A stretch of DNA of 64,000 nucleotides, from the NCBI GenBank assembly GCA_964020975.1, contig CAXHWN010002609.1, positions 18,088-82,087 of the forward strand, read 5' to 3'. The stretch is from Hermodice carunculata. Its lineage: Eukaryota > Annelida > Polychaeta > Eunicida > Amphinomidae. Shown one piece after another: positions 60,760 to 64,000 of the stretch. The notes below the pieces were generated by a model, which worked only from the letters and a program-made list of their open reading frames with translations, did not search any database and had not been told where the DNA came from. The translations under genes were made by a program, and so were the position numbers. Each line of letters begins with the position of its first letter. The stretch's first letter is position 1.

Positions 60760-63290
60760 ATAAAACGTTAGGCCTACTTATCTCATGTAAAACTTTTATA
60801 TCTGGAGACATAAAGTTCCTTAGATTTCAAAACACTGACGTTTATCCTGTAATATGCAGATATAATTTTCTTCCTAATATGATCTTCAAAAAAAAACTAC
60901 ATTCCATTAGGAAATGAAACTCATCACGAATAACAGTCCCAAGTCAGATCTATATAAAATTATAATACTATGGGAAAGCAGGTAGAACGGAGGGTGGAGA
61001 AGGACGTGGGAATATCTATTTTCATCATATCACTGTTAGATATTTCATGCACATACAGTTTAATTAGTATTGACAGTGAACGAGGCCTAATACAAAAAAG
61101 GAGCACAGAAAAAACTGTGAGTCTCGCCTGCAGGCCTAAGCCGTATGCCAACTGTACTGACGACAGTTTCACATGGTTCTGCAGTTTTGCGCTAAACAAA
61201 TATCCAGTAAAGTACATATATCAACTGGGTAGGCCTCGGGTAGGCCTATACTGATTCCAAAATTTAGAAGAACGTTTATAAGTAAATCAGACCCAAATAA
61301 AACTAAAGCGAAAGTTAGAAATATATGAAAAATATATAAAGATAATTAATATGATTCACAGGAAATTGTGTTTACATTTAATGCGTACATGTTGTCTCGT
61401 ACCATCACCATGGCTCTATCTGAAACGGGTCTATTTGAAACATGTTATTTTTCTTTGTCTTTCTTGAATAGGCCACTGATTTGTAGTATATTAGTAACTA
61501 AAAAGTGACACCTTGGAAAGCAGGTTCATATTTAGACAATACTTCCACGCATAAGATTACTTTAATTTAATTGATTCAAGATTCAAGATTCAAGATGTAT
61601 TGCATTTCAACAATATCTCATACATATCTCAAAAATTGTTTCGTGTTGTATTAAAAATACAAAAATAAATGCGTAAAAGTTGGATTTTGATCAAATCGAG
61701 AGTGGCATTTCAGATGTATGTTTTCATTTTTATTCTCTTTTGACATTATTTAAAACTTCCATTTCATAATATTGGGATTATTAGTGGAATAAATATAGTC
61801 TACTTTGTTGCATGCCTGCTGAGCGCAGAACAGCATGCAGTAGCACAGGTGAAAGAGAAAACGTCAGGAATGGACCATGACCCTGGCTATAGCCTTCAAG
61901 TAGGATGACACTGCATTATGCACTAAAACCAAACGTCAATATTTTATATGTACTAATGTTAATAAGTGTTACTCTTTCTGAATGGGCACTGCATGGTTAA
62001 AAAGAAGCTTCACTTATGATGTCCTTTCGTGTTCAGGTTCAAACGTTCATAGACACACATTTGCCGCACTCCGTTTGTCAGAGCTTCCATATAAGGTTTA
62101 TAGGCCTATCATGCACGTACACGAATATTGTGCGTTTCTATGAATTTCCCTACTAAATCGATCATCTGTATATTCCATCAATGTTATTATCCTCTTTTTG
62201 TCTTGAACCCTTGTACATCCTTCTCATGTGACCATGCCACCATTCTATCAAATGTTACATCATTGGTCAATCAATTGTGTTTGTCTACATGGCGATATAT
62301 ACAACACCCCGACCATTATTTTCGTGTTACAATGCCCAATTTGTTCTCATCATCCATTATGACAGCTATGCTACGTGTACATGCATGTGATTGGAATAAA
62401 ACGTGTCCAACCCACTCTATTGTCTTGCAATTGATGTACAGAATTTGAAATTATCATCAATGTTACCGGTCTATTATTACGAAAAGCAAAAAAAAAAAAA
62501 AAAAAAAAAAAAAACAGTACTTATATAATTTGCAGCCAACACAGTCCTCATCATCAATATACGGATCTGGGCTATCGATTTTGTCACCCTTCCCATAATT
62601 ATTTGTTTATTTTATGACTGATAAATTATGAAACTCATGTAACTTGTGCTATGCACCAGTGCTGGTTAAATAGCCAATGAATATGAAGCATTTTCACACC
62701 CACATCTTTGTGGACTCTTGGGAAGACCAAAAAATTGGGGGCACACATGCCCTGGATTTTAGTGTATATTGTTATAAAGGTTTACCAGGTAGTGATATGA
62801 TAATGATGATAAAATTTTCTGCCTTATTCCATACCAGTACTTATTTTATCGGTGTCACTGCTGACGGATTGACGTTACAAAAACGTTACACTCGGAATCG
62901 CCTTTGGATAGGACACAACAGTAAATGAAACCATTAACTTGTCAACAAATTGCTCTTTGTATGAGCTACAAGTATACTTGTGTTGTTTGTCAAAAGGTCA
63001 AAAGTGACGCACAAAACCAACTGATAGATAACATTGCTGCAGTATGTGTTATCTAGTTACACTGAAGCAATTAGTCAACAAATTTCCCAACCTGTGTTAG
63101 TGACAGCTGTTGACTCAGGGCACGTTAACCTGAAAGATACCAGCTGCAATTCCCATTCAAAATGTTACACCGCAGCAGCAATTTCACATGCGGCTGCTTC
63201 CAATGGGCGATTTAAGCAGGACTGGCTTGGCTTACTGGGTAGGCATACGTCAAGCACCAAACAAACTGCTACATAATATAAGCAGAACAA
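60760..63290. other. unique sequence, nothing supported
   Basis: A triplicated ATTCAAG word (about 61571-61600) may be a retroposon tail. Poly-A lies at 62488-62514. A fragment of the TTAA MITE family (AGCTGTTGACTCAGGGC) is near 63105. Several TAGGCCTA words occur. No coding block was supported. Confidence 0.35.
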
Positions 63291-63292
63291 AC

Positions 63293-63416
<124 letters not shown>

Positions 63417-63520
63417 CCCAAAAAGAAGAAAAAGAAAAAAGCTCACTTCCGCCCACAATGTTCAAACAGCGATCATGCAAAGGTTACATAAGAATTTAAG
63501 ACTACAAACTAACTAACGTC

Positions 63521-63534
<14 letters not shown>

Positions 63535-63602
<68 letters not shown>
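63535..63602 (+). repeat. (TA)n microsatellite, about 34 units
   Basis: A pure TA alternation following GTAC. It is similar to, but shorter than, the tract at 24759-24857. Confidence 0.95.
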
Positions 63603-63606
<4 letters not shown>

Positions 63607-64000
63607 GATATTCAGGGTCAAGATGCATGTTATCAACATAGAATTCAGATGCACGAAGGATTTCATTATCAATAAATTTTACCAGTGATTTGCTTGATTT
63701 AGTTTGTTGAGTTTATGCCAAATCATCCTAAAAAATTTTATACACATTTACGTCAGACATACTGAATTAAGATATGCCAGGGAAACAGGTCCTGCATGCC
63801 AGAGTCACCGTGCAAAACTGTTCAGTGTCTTCAGGGATCGGAATTTATAGGTACTGTTTCTGTGCGATTGTTACCTTTAATAAACCATTCAATCGAAGAC
63901 GCTATAAAACTGGGATCTGATTATCGTGTAATAAGCTCATTAACGGATGAGACATTTGTGCTGCACGTGTATGACAGTGCCAAAGTGGACTTGTGTCAAG

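Overview
The window looks like a gene-poor, intron-rich or intergenic stretch of an animal nuclear genome. It is AT-rich, full of miniature inverted-repeat elements, microsatellites, poly-A/T and poly-G tracts, and has no operons, bacterial-style genes or recognisable rRNA. Long (TA)n, (CT)n and poly-G tracts, TAGGCCTA and ACATGTAC words, a DIRS-type element and repeats ending near a TGAGCTAA word suggest a marine invertebrate (echinoderm, hemichordate, cephalochordate or mollusc). The species cannot be fixed from the sequence.

No complete protein-coding gene is recognisable. The longest open frames are about 140 codons, which is close to chance for this base composition. The only stretch with repeated coding hints is the left 10.5 kb on the minus strand. 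There a string of open, splice-flanked blocks (about 1.9, 7.0, 7.5, 8.2, 8.4, 8.7, 9.5 and 10.4 kb) could be exons of one gene read right to left. Some junctions agree in phase and others do not, so it is a hypothesis, and no family was recognised.

Layout: 0-11 kb, candidate minus-strand exons, three pogo-like MITEs, a 45-bp-period minisatellite and one copy of a ~2-kb repeat family (called R1 here). 11.8-14.8 kb, a second R1 copy split by a tandem block with a 146-bp period. 15-27 kb, mostly unique sequence with TTAA-flanked MITEs and possible regulatory blocks. 27-33 kb, a MITE interrupted by a 1.4-kb repeat (a nested insertion), an exact 79-bp duplication and a 77-bp triplication. 35.6-37.4 kb, a third R1 copy. 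38-41 kb, unique sequence with an RFX-type X-box. 41.3-43.5 kb, a decayed DIRS retroelement with inverted terminal repeats. 44-49 kb, MITEs and a perfect 64-bp palindrome. 51-53 kb, a tRNA-like tandem repeat and an array of related hairpins. 57.7-60.8 kb, three well-bounded inverted-repeat elements, one with arrays of a TCGAA word that switch strand between its ends. 63.3-63.6 kb, long CT and TA microsatellites.

The most unusual items are the hairpin array at 52.4 kb, the TCGAA-array element at 57.7 kb, the perfect palindrome at 46.3 kb, the tRNA-like tandem repeat at 51 kb and the nucleosome-length satellite at 13 kb.
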